64,000 nucleotides of DNA from Pogonophryne albipinna (Eukaryota; Chordata; Actinopteri; Perciformes; Artedidraconidae): positions 20,313,951 through 20,377,950 of the forward strand of contig CM053259.1 in NCBI GenBank assembly GCA_028583405.1, written 5' to 3'. The position numbers and the translations under genes were made by a program. Positions 54,213 to 64,000 of the stretch are shown here, one piece after another. Each line of letters begins with the position of its first letter. Position 1 is the first letter of the stretch. Below the pieces are notes generated by a model that was not told where the DNA came from, did not search any database, and was given only the letters and a program-made list of their open reading frames with translations.

Positions 54213-54224
54213 TCAATTTCTCAT

Positions 54225-54905
54225 TCTAACTGTACATCTGAATGTCCTGATTTTTTCGGAGTGACTAGATGGGGTGTCCTGCTGTCACCCTGGAGTGAGA
54301 TGAGTCTTTGATACTGGACAGTTTTTGTTTTATTCTCATCTAAACACAGAGGGATGATAGCTCATATATGAGACTTCAAAGGTCTTTTATTTTGAAAATG
54401 TACATCAGAATGTCCTGATTTTTTCTGAGTGACTAGATGGGGTGTCCTGCTATCACCCTGGAGTGAGATGAGTCTTTGATACTGGACAGTTTTTGTTTTA
54501 TTCTCATCTAAACACAGAGGGATGATAGCTCATATATGAGAGTTCAAAGGTATTTTATTTTGAAACCCTATATCAGAATGTCCTGATTTTTTCTGAGTGA
54601 CTAGATGGGGTGTCCTGATATCACCCTGGAGTGAGATGAGTCTTTGATACTGGACAGTTTTTGTTTAATTCTCATCTAAACACAGAGGGATGATAGCTCA
54701 TATATGAGACTTCAAAGGTATTTTATTTTGAAACTGTACATCAGAATGTCCTGATTTTTTCTAAGTGACTAGATGGGATGTCCTGCTATCACCCTGGAGT
54801 GAGATGAGTCTTTGATACTGGACAGTTTTTGTTTTATTCTCATCTAAAAACAGAGGGATGATAGCTCATACAATAGATATTTCAAAGGTCTTTTATTTTG
54901 AAACT
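54225..54905 (+). repeat. 168-bp tandem repeat, four copies
   Basis: TCCTGATTTTTT recurs at 54245, 54413, 54581 and 54749, exactly 168 bases apart. Units also share GTGACTAGATGGGGTGTCCT, TCACCCTGGAGTGAGATGAG and AACACAGAGGGATGATAGCT. Divergence between units is a few percent by eye. There is no coding evidence. Confidence 0.95.
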
Positions 54906-55894
54906 CCTTAAGTTTTACATTCACTCATTTATAATGTGGTAGTTATACGTAGTTTGTTTTAAATAATTATTGATCACATTATATAGTACATATTTCTTAA
55001 TTTAATATGTTTGGTATGTTATTTTGGTGTATATGTTATTGACCGAGTAAGTGCTTTTATTTTGAAGGCAGTGTTTCCAGGACTCTACCGTAATGCATAG
55101 GATATTCGCGCACCGCAGCGCCATATAGACTGAGAGTTATGTCATCTCCGTTCACTCTGTCACTACTCTTATTATACATCCATGTCACTACCAAGCCCCC
55201 AGGAAGTGCGCCGGACTCACATGAAAATATTCGTGCTGGCCAAACGGCGGTACTACACTTCCGTTTGGTTGCCAGGCCCGGAAACACTTTTTCCCATTGA
55301 CTTACATGGGGAAAGAATGGTCTGTAAATCGTTGGATAATTTTTTTTAAACTAAATAAACTACCAAGTATGAACACTTGTATAGCCCTTATTAAAAACAT
55401 TCGTTCCTCAAGTTGTAATAATGTGCTAATAACGTTATTCTGAGAGTTATTTCCCTCTGCATTATGAACGCGCATCTAACCCACGGGACCGCGCCACCCG
55501 GCACGTTCATGTTACGTGTCCCGACCAATCAGAGCACACTGTGCTCACAGGGACTCCGGGAGGGTGGGGGCTGGAGCTATTGGAGCTACAACGAGCCGTT
55601 AAAGGCAGAGAGTGAAATTCAGTGAATACACGTAGTTTACAGAGATGCTGTTTGAGAAACCAATGTGAGTTGCGTTTATCTTTACCCATGGATGCACAAT
55701 AAGAACGGACCCATATCGTCTTACTGCCATCCCACACTGCGGTCAACTCAGCCGTCTCTCGCATTTGCTTGGTCAAATGAGCAGCGCTTCATTTTTGAGT
55801 GCGCGATTAATAGCGTCTTTACGGTAATCGCCGAGAAGCGGCGCTGACGGTAGTACAAGTGCTTATGCTATATTTGATCAATCAATCAATGATA
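54906..55894. other. Intergenic stretch, possible mobile-element remnant
   Basis: Contains a GC-richer patch (55070-55300) and TTCCCATTGACTTACATGGG-type sequence common in fish miniature elements, but no matched inverted ends were found. The minus-strand frame at 55057-55287 has no recognisable domain. Confidence 0.3.
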
Positions 55895-57572
55895 TTTTAT
55901 GAGGGATAAAATGATTTTTAGCCATAAGTTCTTAATAAAATTGGTACTGTTGGACTCAGTACATGTTAGACTACTACCACAAATACAATCAAGTACTTTT
56001 ACTGTGTACTATTTGAGTAATACTCTGTCAAACTCCCCTCCAGAGTACAATAATGCATGTTTTCTGCCATCTTTGATGAGAGATACAATCATTTTTTGCA
56101 ATAAATTCTTAGTGAAATTGGTACTGTTGGATTCAGTACTACCTGGACTAGTAGCACAAGTACAATCAAGTACTTTTACTGTGTACTTTTTGAGTAATCC
56201 TTTGTCAAACTCCACCCCTGGGTACAATAATGCATGTTTTCTGCCATCTTTGATGAGAGATAAAATGATGTTTTGCAATAAGTTCTTAATTAAATTGGTA
56301 CTGTTGGATTCAGTACTACTTGGACTAGTAGCACAAGTACAATCAAGTACTTTTACTGTGTACTGTTTGAGTAATACTCGTTTAAACTCCTGTCCTGAGT
56401 ACACACTTTAATGTATTCTGCCATCTTTGATGAGAGATAAAGTGATTTCGTGCAATAAGTTCTTAGTGAAATTGGTACTGCTGGATTCAGTACTACTTGG
56501 ACTAGTAGCACAAGTACAATCAAGTACTTTTATTGTGTACTTTTTGAGTAATCCTTTGTCAAACTCCACCCCTGAGTACAATAATGCATGTTTTCTGCCA
56601 TCTTTGATGAGAGATAAAATGATTTTGTGCAATAACTTCTTAATGAAATTGGTACTGTTGGATTCAGTACTACTTGGACTAGTAGCACAAGTACAATCAA
56701 GTACTTTTACTGTGTACTTTTTGAGTAATACTCGTTTAAACTCCTGTCCTGAGTACACACTTTAATGTATTCTGCTATCTTTGATGAGAGATAAAAGGAT
56801 TTTTTGCAATAAGTTCTTAATGAAATTGGTACTGTTGGATTCAGTACTACTTGGACTACTACCAAAAGTACAATCAAGTACTTTTACTGTGTACTTTTTG
56901 AGTTATACTCGTTTAAACTCCTGTCCTGAGTACACACTTTAATGTATTCTGCCATCTTTGATGAGAGATAAAATGATTTCGTGCAATAAGTTCTTAGTGA
57001 AATTGGTACTGTTGGATTCAGTACTACTTGGACTAGTAGCACAAGTACAATCAAGTACTTTGACTGTGTACTATTTGAGTAATCCCCTGTCAAACTCCCC
57101 TCCAGAGTACAATAATGCATGTTTTCTGCCATCTTTGATGAGAGATACAATCATTTTGTGCAATAAGTTCTTAATGAAATTGGTACTGTTGGATTCAGTA
57201 CTACTTGGACTACGACCAAAAGTACAATCAAGTACTTTTACTGTGTACTTTTTGAGTAATCCCCTGTCAAACTCTCCTCCAGAGTACAATAATGCATGTT
57301 TTCTGCCATCTTTGATGAGAGATACAATTATTTTTTGCAATAAGTTCTTAATGAAATTAGTACTGTTGGATTCAGTACTACATGGACTAGTAGCACAAGT
57401 ACAATCAAGTACTTTTACTGTGTACTTTTTGAGTAATACTCGTTTAAACTCCTGTCCTGAGTACACACTTTAATGTATTCTGCTATCTTTGATGAGAGAT
57501 AAAATGATTTTTTGCTATAAGTTCTTAATGAAATTGGTACTGCTGGATTCAGTACTATTTGGACTAGTAGCC
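55895..57572 (+). repeat. 177-bp satellite, about 9.5 copies
   Basis: The GAGAGATA-type anchor occurs at 55901 (as GAGGGATA), 56078, 56255, 56432, 56609, 56786, 56963, 57140, 57317 and 57494, with a constant 177-base spacing and no indels. Units contain TTGGTACTGTTGGATTCAGT, AGTACAATCAAGTACTTTTA and TGTGTACTTTTTGAGTAAT. Two unit classes differ at the end: an AATGCATGTTTTCTGCC form (A) and a CACACTTTAATGTATTCTGC form (B), in the order A A B A B B A A B. Because 177 is a multiple of three, long frames stay open on both strands; these are not genes. Confidence 0.97.
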
Positions 57573-58061
57573 CCACCCGCCCCCTTCACTCTGTGTGACT
57601 CCCCAGTCACTTCTGTGGAGTCTTTCCGCTTCCTGGGTACCATCATCGCCCAGGAACTCAAGTGGGAGCAGAACATCTGCTCCCTCATCAAAAAAGCACA
57701 GCAGAGGATGTTCTTCCTGAGGCAGCTGAAGAAATTCAACCTGCCAAAGACGATGATGGTGAACTTCTACACCTCCATCATCGAGTCCATCCTCACCTCC
57801 CCCATCACCATCTGGTACGCTGCAGCCACAGCCAAGGATAAGGGCAGGCTGCAGCGTGTAGAGAGGGTCCTGTCTGACATCCCTCCACGACCTACACGCC
57901 TCCAGGACCCTGAGGCGGGAAGAAAGTGGCAGACCCCTCCCACCCTGGAGACAAACTGTTCACCCCTCTCCCCTCTGGCAGGAGGCCATGCTCCATCAGG
58001 ACCAAAACCTCTCTCCATCAGGACCAGTCAACGTCTTCAGCCTCCAGCACACTTTACCTGA
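57573..58061 (+). pseudogene. LINE reverse-transcriptase C-terminal fragment
   Basis: The frame reads VTSVESFRFLGTIIAQELKW, then KKAQQRMFFLRQLKKFNLPK, then FYTSIIESILTSPITIWYAA and GRLQRVER. This is the thumb/C-terminal region of the polymerase of fish non-LTR retrotransposons of the CR1/L2/Rex1 kind. After RVER the original frame is lost: the expected continuation around MADPSHPGDKLFTPLPSGRR lies in another frame (57926 onward), showing at least one frameshift. There is no endonuclease or RT catalytic core, so this is a 5'-truncated dead copy. Confidence 0.85.
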
Positions 58062-58310
58062 ACAAGGCTCATTCCCCAGGATCACAAAACGATCCCTGTA
58101 TAGTCTGAGTACCAATGACCTCATATTATGTCTTGTCATTAAAGTTACATCACCCATTATAACAATTCACTTTCCATTATTCTCTTGTCTGTTCTCTTGA
58201 CTGAATTACTATAGTCCTGTCTTTAACAAAATGTAAAGTCCTTCTACTGCACCTTTTTAAGACTCCAAAACAGGCATTTTGTACTGTAGCCTATGTGTTT
58301 TTGTGTCCCA
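58018..58310 (+). repeat. LINE 3' tail, copy 1 (interrupted)
   Basis: Contains AGTCAACGTCTTCAGCCTCC, AAGGCTCATTCCCCA, GTCCTGTCTTTAACAAAAT and AAGACTCCAAAACAGGCATT. It follows the reverse-transcriptase fragment and carries about 115 extra bases (about 58100-58215) relative to the inverted copy at 59.57-59.72 kb. Confidence 0.75.
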
Positions 58311-58396
58311 TATGGGTTTATAATTGATTTCTGGTTAGGGGGGGGGGAGCTCTGGGTCCTACGGCCCATGGTGTGGTTGGCTCGGGTTCTCTCCTT

Positions 58397-58665
58397 CAAT
58401 CAATCAATCAATCAATGTTTATTTATATAGCCCAAAATCACAAATGTTACATTTGTCTCAGTGGTCTTCACAGTTTGTACAGAATATCAGTATAACAATA
58501 CGACACCCTCTGTCCTTAGACCCTCACATCGTACAAGGAAAAACTTCCAGAGAAAACCCACAGTTTAAAGGGGAACATGGGAGAAACATCAGGGAGAGCA
58601 ACAGAGGAGGGATCCCTCTCCCAGGATGGACAGACGTGCAATAGATGCCGTGTGTCCTTCTGTTT
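58397..58665 (-). repeat. Dispersed retroposon repeat with (AATC)n end
   Basis: Begins with (CAAT)n and TTTATTTATATAGCCCAAAA, continues through CACCCTCTGTCCTTAGACCC, and ends GAGGGATCCCTCTCCCAGGA with GGACAGACGTGCAATAGATG. A simple tandem tail plus this body is a very common percomorph fish retroposon end. A partial copy is at about 15270-15360. Confidence 0.75.
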
Positions 58666-58739
58666 GTTCCTTTTGGCCAGTCCTCCAGACCTCTTTTTGT
58701 TTCCCGTTTCGCTTGTGTGAGCAAACGGCTGATTATCAA

Positions 58740-59568
58740 TAAATGCTTGTTACCAAGTACCGGTTATTGCGTGTATTCTTTCATGTTGCGGGTCTCAGCA
58801 CGAGCCACTACCGCGGAGTAGAGGTTGGGGCCGTAACAACATATCCAAGCCACTGTGAAATGTACTTTGCACTTCAATGGAGTAATAAAAAGTTAAAATG
58901 GACATTTTCTTTGTTGATTGAGCTGATTGAATTATGTAGTTATGGGAAAATCCCAGTTAACTAGTCAAATTTACAATATATTATCGTATTATTTACATTT
59001 TTATATGTACAGTAAATTACTGGCTGTGTTGCATTACTTCTACAGTAAAAGTGTGAAAATACAGGTAATTACTGTAATTTATGTACAGCAAGGTACCATA
59101 ATACCATAGCTCTGTACTGCTATATCACAGTAATTCCATGGGCATGGCAAATGTAAAGTCACAGTATTTAGTTGTACTATTATTCTAATTTACTGTAAAA
59201 TATCTACAGTAAATTACTGTGAAATATTTACAGTGAATTACTGTGAAATCCATGCAACTAGTAGCCAGTAATTTACTGTAATTTTACAAACCAAACATTT
59301 TACAGTGTATTTTTGCCCCGCCCCCTGCGTTGTGTAAACGACCAATCTCCTTGCGGTAACAGAGCGCGTCAATACCTGTCAATTAGTGCTTCCATGGACC
59401 TCATCTGTAATGGAAGCTCGTCGAGGGTACGTATATTTGTATTAAAACAGAAAAGTAGTTATATACATAATTGTGTTCGAAAATAAAACACAAATGTTTA
59501 TATGAATTGTTACAAGATTTCGATTTTCTATAGTACAAATCTGGGCCATTTGTTGTATAATTTCTCCA
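58740..59568. other. Intergenic stretch with TTACTGTAA-type repeat
   Basis: At 58980-59305 many alternating TTTACTGTA/TACAGTAAATTACTG motifs form an inverted, hairpin-prone repeat typical of fish miniature elements. A CpG patch follows (59320-59430). No gene was recognised. Confidence 0.5.
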
Positions 59569-59720
59569 AACACATACAGTACAAATGCCTGTTTTGGAGT
59601 CTTCAAAAGGTGCAGTGGAAGGAATTTTGTTAAAGACAGGACAATATAAGGTGTTGTGATCATGGGGAATGAGCCTTGTACAGGGAAAGTGTGCTGGAGG
59701 CTGAAGACGTTGACTGGGAT
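59569..59720 (-). repeat. LINE 3' tail, copy 2 (inverted)
   Basis: The complement of this interval matches 58018-58310 across AGTCAACGTCTTCAGCCTCC, AAGGCTCATTCCCCA, CTGTCTTTAACAAAAT and AAGACTCCAAAACAGGCATT, without the extra segment of copy 1. It lies 1.3 kb away in opposite orientation. Confidence 0.8.
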
Positions 59721-60005
59721 TGATGAGGCTGATGAGACTGAAGAATCTGCAAGGAAAGAACTAGGGGCAGAGAAATTATATATTATACATATATTAAAAG
59801 ACAGCAGCGTCATAAGAGGCCAACAAGAGTGACAAGGGTGCGTCACTGTGCTGAAGGAAAGTTGTGACCAGCTATCCAGGCCAGTCTCTAAAGACTTTCC
59901 AAAGTGTAACAATGCTGTTGCTGGAGTACTGATCTAGTGGATCTAGTGTTCATATCATGTGTTTACCATATCCTGTTAAAATACTCTGTCCAACATAGTC
60001 AGTAT

Positions 60006-61376
60006 CAGTGACGTGCGGTGAGGTTCATGGCTGGTGAGGCACTGACTCTTTCAGAGTCAGATTTACAAATATTATATATTTTGACCTTAAAGGTGGCGGG
60101 GTAGGTAATTTTGGAGAAACCAGCTCGAGTGCGCTAGAATTTGAAAATACACAGCCCCTCCTCCAACACACACGAACGCGCACATGACCAATGAGGGCAC
60201 GAGATAAGTTTGTGCACAGATGGAAGGCTGACAGGCAGGTTATTTTAGCCGGGCCGGCTAAAATGAGTGGTCGTGCTTTTTACAGTACTACGGCTTCCAC
60301 AGATGAAATGTTTTTATGTATTTTTTGTCAAAGCACTTAAGATATTCATTGCTATCGGGATGTTAAGAGCATTCCATGGAATATAACAAAAAGTGTATAT
60401 CGTGCCGGTTTCTCAAACTTACCTACCCCACCTTTAATCGAAATATTCTGTTATTTTCAAAAGCTTTTTTAGTCTGATGCTTCGATTCATTTTTAAACAG
60501 ACCGTTCAACAAAAGGATAGCCTACCCAAAATCTAAATATTGGATTGTTCTCTCTTAGTAAGATCCAATTTTCATTACAAATGTGGTCTTACCTTGACTT
60601 GAAGATGAAGTCCATGCTATCCTTCTGGACAACAATCTTTATTACTTTTTTGTAAAAGTCCTCCTTATCTCCCACTAGTTTCAAAAGTCTAGCTTGTTGT
60701 TTGCTCTACCGTCTCTGCGTAGAATAACAGTAGCAACAAGAACCTGTGGGCTCACGTGCGCCCCCTTCAGTGCGGCAGAGGTTGTGGCTGCCTCCCCTGG
60801 TGCTTTTTTCATTGCCGTTGTATGATGAGACCAGCAAGCTTAAATATCATATATACGTGAAATAAGTTATTTAGAGACTATGGATGGCGAGGATAAATGT
60901 AATAAAGGGATCTACAAACATTACATTGGTGACATACAGTGAGATGGTGCAGGCATGCGCTTAGGGCCCGCTTTCCAGACAGTTTCTGTGGGGTGACGCA
61001 TTCTGAGGTGAGGCAGAGCTCATCTGTGCCTCACCTTACCTCACAGTAACTGGCTTGAGCGCGCTCACAAAATAAGTGCCCGCGCTAAATTAGTGCCCGT
61101 GCTCCAGCAAGTTACTGTGGGCTTCTGTGAGGCAGAGCTCGTCCCTGCCTCACTTCTCAATCTCATCGCTCCCCATAGTTGCAGCAGAGCTCGGCAAATT
61201 AGCCGATTTTTACTATAAAAAGCGATTGGAATCAAACAGAAATCACATTTACAACACAGATCAGTGGACACATTTTATTATTATTATTATTTGTATTATT
61301 ATTCTTTTTTTCCGTTACATTGGAGAATGACAAGTGAGGCTCTGCCTCACCTGCCTCCCCTGACCGCACGTCGCTG
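60006..61376. mobile_element. hAT-type element with complete ends
   Basis: The left end is CAGTGACGTGCGGTGAGG and the right end is CCTGACCGCACGTCGCTG, inverted with two mismatches. Both are flanked by the same 8-bp GTCAGTAT (59998-60005 and 61377-61384). A 1371-bp non-autonomous element; no transposase frame was recognised. Subterminal stretches repeat GTGAGGCAGAGCTC/GCCTCAC motifs. A second, smaller element is nested inside. Confidence 0.9.
60091..60433. mobile_element. TTAA-flanked miniature element nested in hAT
   Basis: The left end AGGTGGCGGGGTAGGTAATT and the right end (complement) AGGTGGGGTAGGTAAGTTTG form imperfect inverted repeats of about 30 bases that end in GAGAAACC. TTAA lies on both sides (60087-60090 and 60434-60437). 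343 bp, non-coding. TTAA targeting suggests mobilisation by a piggyBac-type transposase, which is an inference. Confidence 0.75.
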
Positions 61377-61415
61377 GTCAGTATTGTGAAGAACATTTTT
61401 CTAACGCTTATTATA

Positions 61416-62635
61416 CAGTGGGGCAAAAAAGTATTTAGTCAGCCACCAATTGTGCAAGTTCTCCCAGTTAAAAAGATGAGAGAGGCCTGTAATTTTCATC
61501 CTAGGTATACCTCAACTATGAGAGACAAAATGAGAAAAAAAAAAATCCAGAAAATCACATTGTCTGATTTTTAAAGAATTTATTTGCAAATTATGGTGGA
61601 AAATAAGTATTTGGTCAATAACAAAAGTTCATCTAAATACTTTGTTATATACCCTTTGTTGGCAATGACAGAGGTCAAACGTTTTCTGTAAGTCTTCACA
61701 AGGTTTTCACACACTGTTGCTGGTATTTTGGCCCATTCCTCCATGCAGATCTCCTCTAGAGCAGTGATGTTTTGGGGCTGTCGCTGGGCAACACGGACTT
61801 TCAACTCCCTCCAAAGATTTTCTATGGGGTTGAGATCTGGAGACTGGCTAGGCCACTCCAGGACCTTGAAATGCTTTTACGAAGCCACTCCTTCGTTGCC
61901 CGGGCGGTGTGTTTGGGATCATTGTCACGCTGAAAGACCCAGCCACGTTTCATCTTCAATGCCCTTGCTGATGGAAGGAGGTTGTCATTCAAAATCTCAC
62001 GATACATGGCCCCATTCATTCTTTCCTTTACACGGATCAGTCGTCCTGGTCCCTTTGCAGAAAAACAGCCCCAAAGCATGATGTTTCCACCCCCATGTTT
62101 CACAGTAGGTATGGTGTTCTTTGGATGCAACTCAGCATTCTTTCTCCTCCAAACACGTCTAGTTGAGTTTTTACCAAAAAGTTCCATTTTGGTTTCATCT
62201 GACCATATGACATTCTCCCAATCCTCTTCTGGATCATCTAAATGCTCTCTAGCAAACTTCAGACGGGCCTGGACATGTACTGGCTTAAGCAGGGGGACAC
62301 GTCTGGCACTGCAGGATTTGAGTCCCTGGCGGCGTAGTGTGTTACTGATGGTAGCCTTTGTTACTTTGGTCCCAGCTCTCTGCAGGTCATTGACTAGGTC
62401 CACCCGTGTGGTTCTGGGATTGTTGCTCACCGTTCTTGTGATCATTTTGACCCCACGGGGTGAGATCTTGCGTGGAGCCCCAGATCGAGGGAGATTATCA
62501 GTGGTCTTGTATGTCTTCCATTTTCTAATAATTGCTCCCACAGTTGATTTCTTCACACCAAGCTGCTTACCTATTGCAGATTCAGTCTTCCCAGCCTGGT
62601 GCAGGTCTACAATTTTGTTTCTGGTGTCCTTTGAC
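61416..62635 (-). mobile_element. Tc1/mariner-type transposon, 5'-truncated
   Basis: The left end CAGTGGGGCAAAAAAGTATT lies next to TA (61414-61415), a well-known fish Tc1 family terminus. The matching opposite end is missing: at 62636 the sequence changes to CAGTGGCGGAGCCAGGACAT, the end of a different element. The interior is a nearly full transposase on the minus strand. Confidence 0.85.
61600..62635 (-). pseudogene. Tc1-like transposase, frameshifted and N-terminally truncated
   Basis: Reading from [20 protein letters not shown]: first HTH, then the GAPRK segment, second HTH ([20 protein letters not shown]), first catalytic Asp in [13 protein letters not shown], the [13 protein letters not shown] block, and second Asp in [16 protein letters not shown]. 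The frame then shifts after WLRK (a short A-run at about 61874 appears one base short) and continues in another frame with the third acidic residue ([18 protein letters not shown]) to the C-terminal GYITKY. The original start codon is lost to the 62636 junction; an in-frame Met there belongs to the neighbouring element. Inactive. Confidence 0.88.
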
Positions 62636-62720
62636 CAGTGGCGGAGCCAGGACATTTTCAGTGGGGTGGCCAGGATGGAACCAGTGATCATTTTGGGGTG
62701 GCATTGAAATCACTATTATA
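62636..62720. mobile_element. hAT-like element terminus abutting the Tc1 copy
   Basis: CAGTGGCGGAGCCAGGACAT and GGGGTGGCCAGGATGG form a familiar fish hAT end. Its partner (the complementary end) is not visible before the window ends, so the element either extends beyond 64000 or is truncated. Confidence 0.5.
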
Positions 62721-64000
62721 TGAACATAAAAATACATCTCACTATAAAATAAGGGGTTATTTAAGGCACCTACAACACACCTCTACATTATTTGGGATCA
62801 AGTGGTGGAATAGATCAAATAATATTCAGTATATCTAACAATTTCTTTCGTATTCCCGCAGGCAAAGTATCAACAAAGCTTACATTATACAAATGTAATG
62901 CAATATACAGACTGTTTAGCTTATGGTGATCAGCAGCACTATGGGCTCATTCTCTCAGTGTATCATCAGGAATACAGAGACACACACACATCATTTAAAT
63001 AAGAGTTTTTAAAGTAAATGATAGGTTAAGAATAATCATCTTAAAGTAAATAACAATAAACAATAGCCCTTAACCCTGTAAGGCCCCCGGTTGTAATTTT
63101 ACAACATTACTTTAAGCTATCCTAAAAAAGTCAGTAAATGTTCAGGGGTAGACATTAAGGGTACAATGCCACTGGCCCTCCGGGCCGGTGGCATTGTATT
63201 ATCACTGGCCCCACCATTGTAATCACTGGCCCGGAGCATTCGTCCAAAACAAATCGACTAATAATGAAGAAAATTAACACATTTGTTGCAATAGTAATTT
63301 ATGCACTAGCTACATTACTACTTGTACTACAACATTTGAATAATCAGGTCTTCCTCATTTTCCTCAATTGTTCATATTTGGTTTATTAAAATAATGATAT
63401 TGTGGTCATTGATAAAAAATGTCTGCTATTATTATGAGTATTATTATTTGTATAATGCACTTTCTGCCTTCCTGTCATTAGGAGTTAGAAATGTAATGGC
63501 TATGTAGCAGATTAGATTAGAACCTTCATTATCCTAAACTGCTGGGACATTTCCCTATAGCTAATACCTTTATATTGTCTACTCTTCACTTACTTGTCAG
63601 CATAGGTCGGCATTGATGTATAGAGCCGACAGAAGACCTTGTTTATATTGGCATCATATTGAGAGGTGCAGCCAGTGACGTGTCCTAAAACCAGGAAGTA
63701 AGCTGCTGGTTCCCTCCACAAAAAGCAATGGGATTTCTCCACAGGGTTTTGGAAAATAGCTGGAAATAAGGTCTGTGGAAAACAAACCTGTTTGATAAAT
63801 GCACGTTTTGTTCAGCCGGATAATCTCCATGTCTACCCTACTTTTATAATTTTCAAATCATAAATCTAATGGATAGATTATAAAAGGGTTTTAGGACGCG
63901 TCACTGCACCAGAAGCCAACTCCATCGATCAAGCTGGCTCAAACTTCCTCTCCCTCTTCTTCTCATGCTCTCTGTCACTCTCCTTTAACTCCTTCTGTGA
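62721..64000. other. Unassigned AT-rich stretch
   Basis: No gene was recognised. A short imperfect palindrome with CACTGGCCCTCCGGGCCGGTG lies at about 63168-63192, followed by further CACTGGCCC units, perhaps the border of another element. The rest may be the interior of the hAT-like element starting at 62636. Confidence 0.35.

Noticed and set aside
55899..57473. Several 110-170-aa frames with LVLLDSVLLGLVAQVQSSTF-like repeats
   Set aside because: The 177-bp satellite period keeps frames open on both strands; there is no domain, promoter or splice context.
55895..57572. CRISPR-like regular repeat
   Set aside because: The spacing is regular, but the whole 177-bp unit is repeated with no unique spacers, and this is vertebrate DNA.
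57489..58061. A functional reverse transcriptase gene
   Set aside because: Only the C-terminal part is present, the catalytic core is absent, and a frameshift interrupts it.

Overview
The window is vertebrate nuclear DNA, almost certainly from a ray-finned (teleost) fish. The evidence is intron-rich genes with GT-AG junctions, vertebrate-only families (FAM83H, receptor-transporting protein, ANKIB1), a very long GT microsatellite, and fish-type DNA transposons (Tc1-like, hAT, PIF/Harbinger-like) and LINE remnants. No bacterial, viral or CRISPR signature is seen.

Layout. (1) 893-5934, minus strand: a six-coding-exon fam83h gene of about 1211 codons, with a possible 5' UTR exon and CpG-rich promoter near 11.35-11.68 kb. 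(2) 11.7-18.4 kb: mostly intergenic, with a decayed Tc1 element, a PIF/Harbinger-type miniature element that still carries a MADF-domain exon, and a possible pair of small exons. (3) 18.4-21.0 kb, plus strand: an interferon-type promoter and a three-exon receptor-transporting-protein (RTP3-like) gene, with an identical 592-bp sequence upstream of the promoter and again in intron 2. (4) 21.3-24.1 kb: five adjacent tandem arrays, four with periods that are exact multiples of three (45, 60, 72, 33 bp), with long open frames on the minus strand. (5) 25.0-44.8 kb, plus strand: ankib1, an ankyrin/RBR E3 ubiquitin ligase with 19 coding exons (1286 aa, plus an optional 19-aa cassette). Its introns carry a hAT insertion with an 8-bp target duplication, a TAA-flanked Harbinger-like element and a 253-bp GT tract. 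(6) 48.1-51.7 kb, plus strand: snrpd1 (SmD1), four exons, 120 aa. (7) 52.3-64.0 kb: gene-poor and repeat-dense. It holds a fold-back inverted repeat with terminal hairpins, a 168-bp x4 array, a 177-bp x9.5 array, a LINE reverse-transcriptase tail, a complete-ended hAT with a nested TTAA-flanked miniature element, and a Tc1 element fused to another hAT end.

The four protein-coding genes do not form a pathway: FAM83H is a CK1-anchoring/keratin-organising protein, RTP3-like an interferon-inducible zinc-binding protein, ANKIB1 a ubiquitin ligase, and SmD1 a core spliceosomal protein. Exon boundaries were deduced by eye from splice sites, reading-frame phase and recalled family similarity; the summed coding lengths of all four genes are exact multiples of three. 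No unknown multi-gene system was found. The most unusual structures are the repeat architecture around the RTP3-like gene, the frame-preserving arrays, the fold-back element and the MADF-bearing miniature element.
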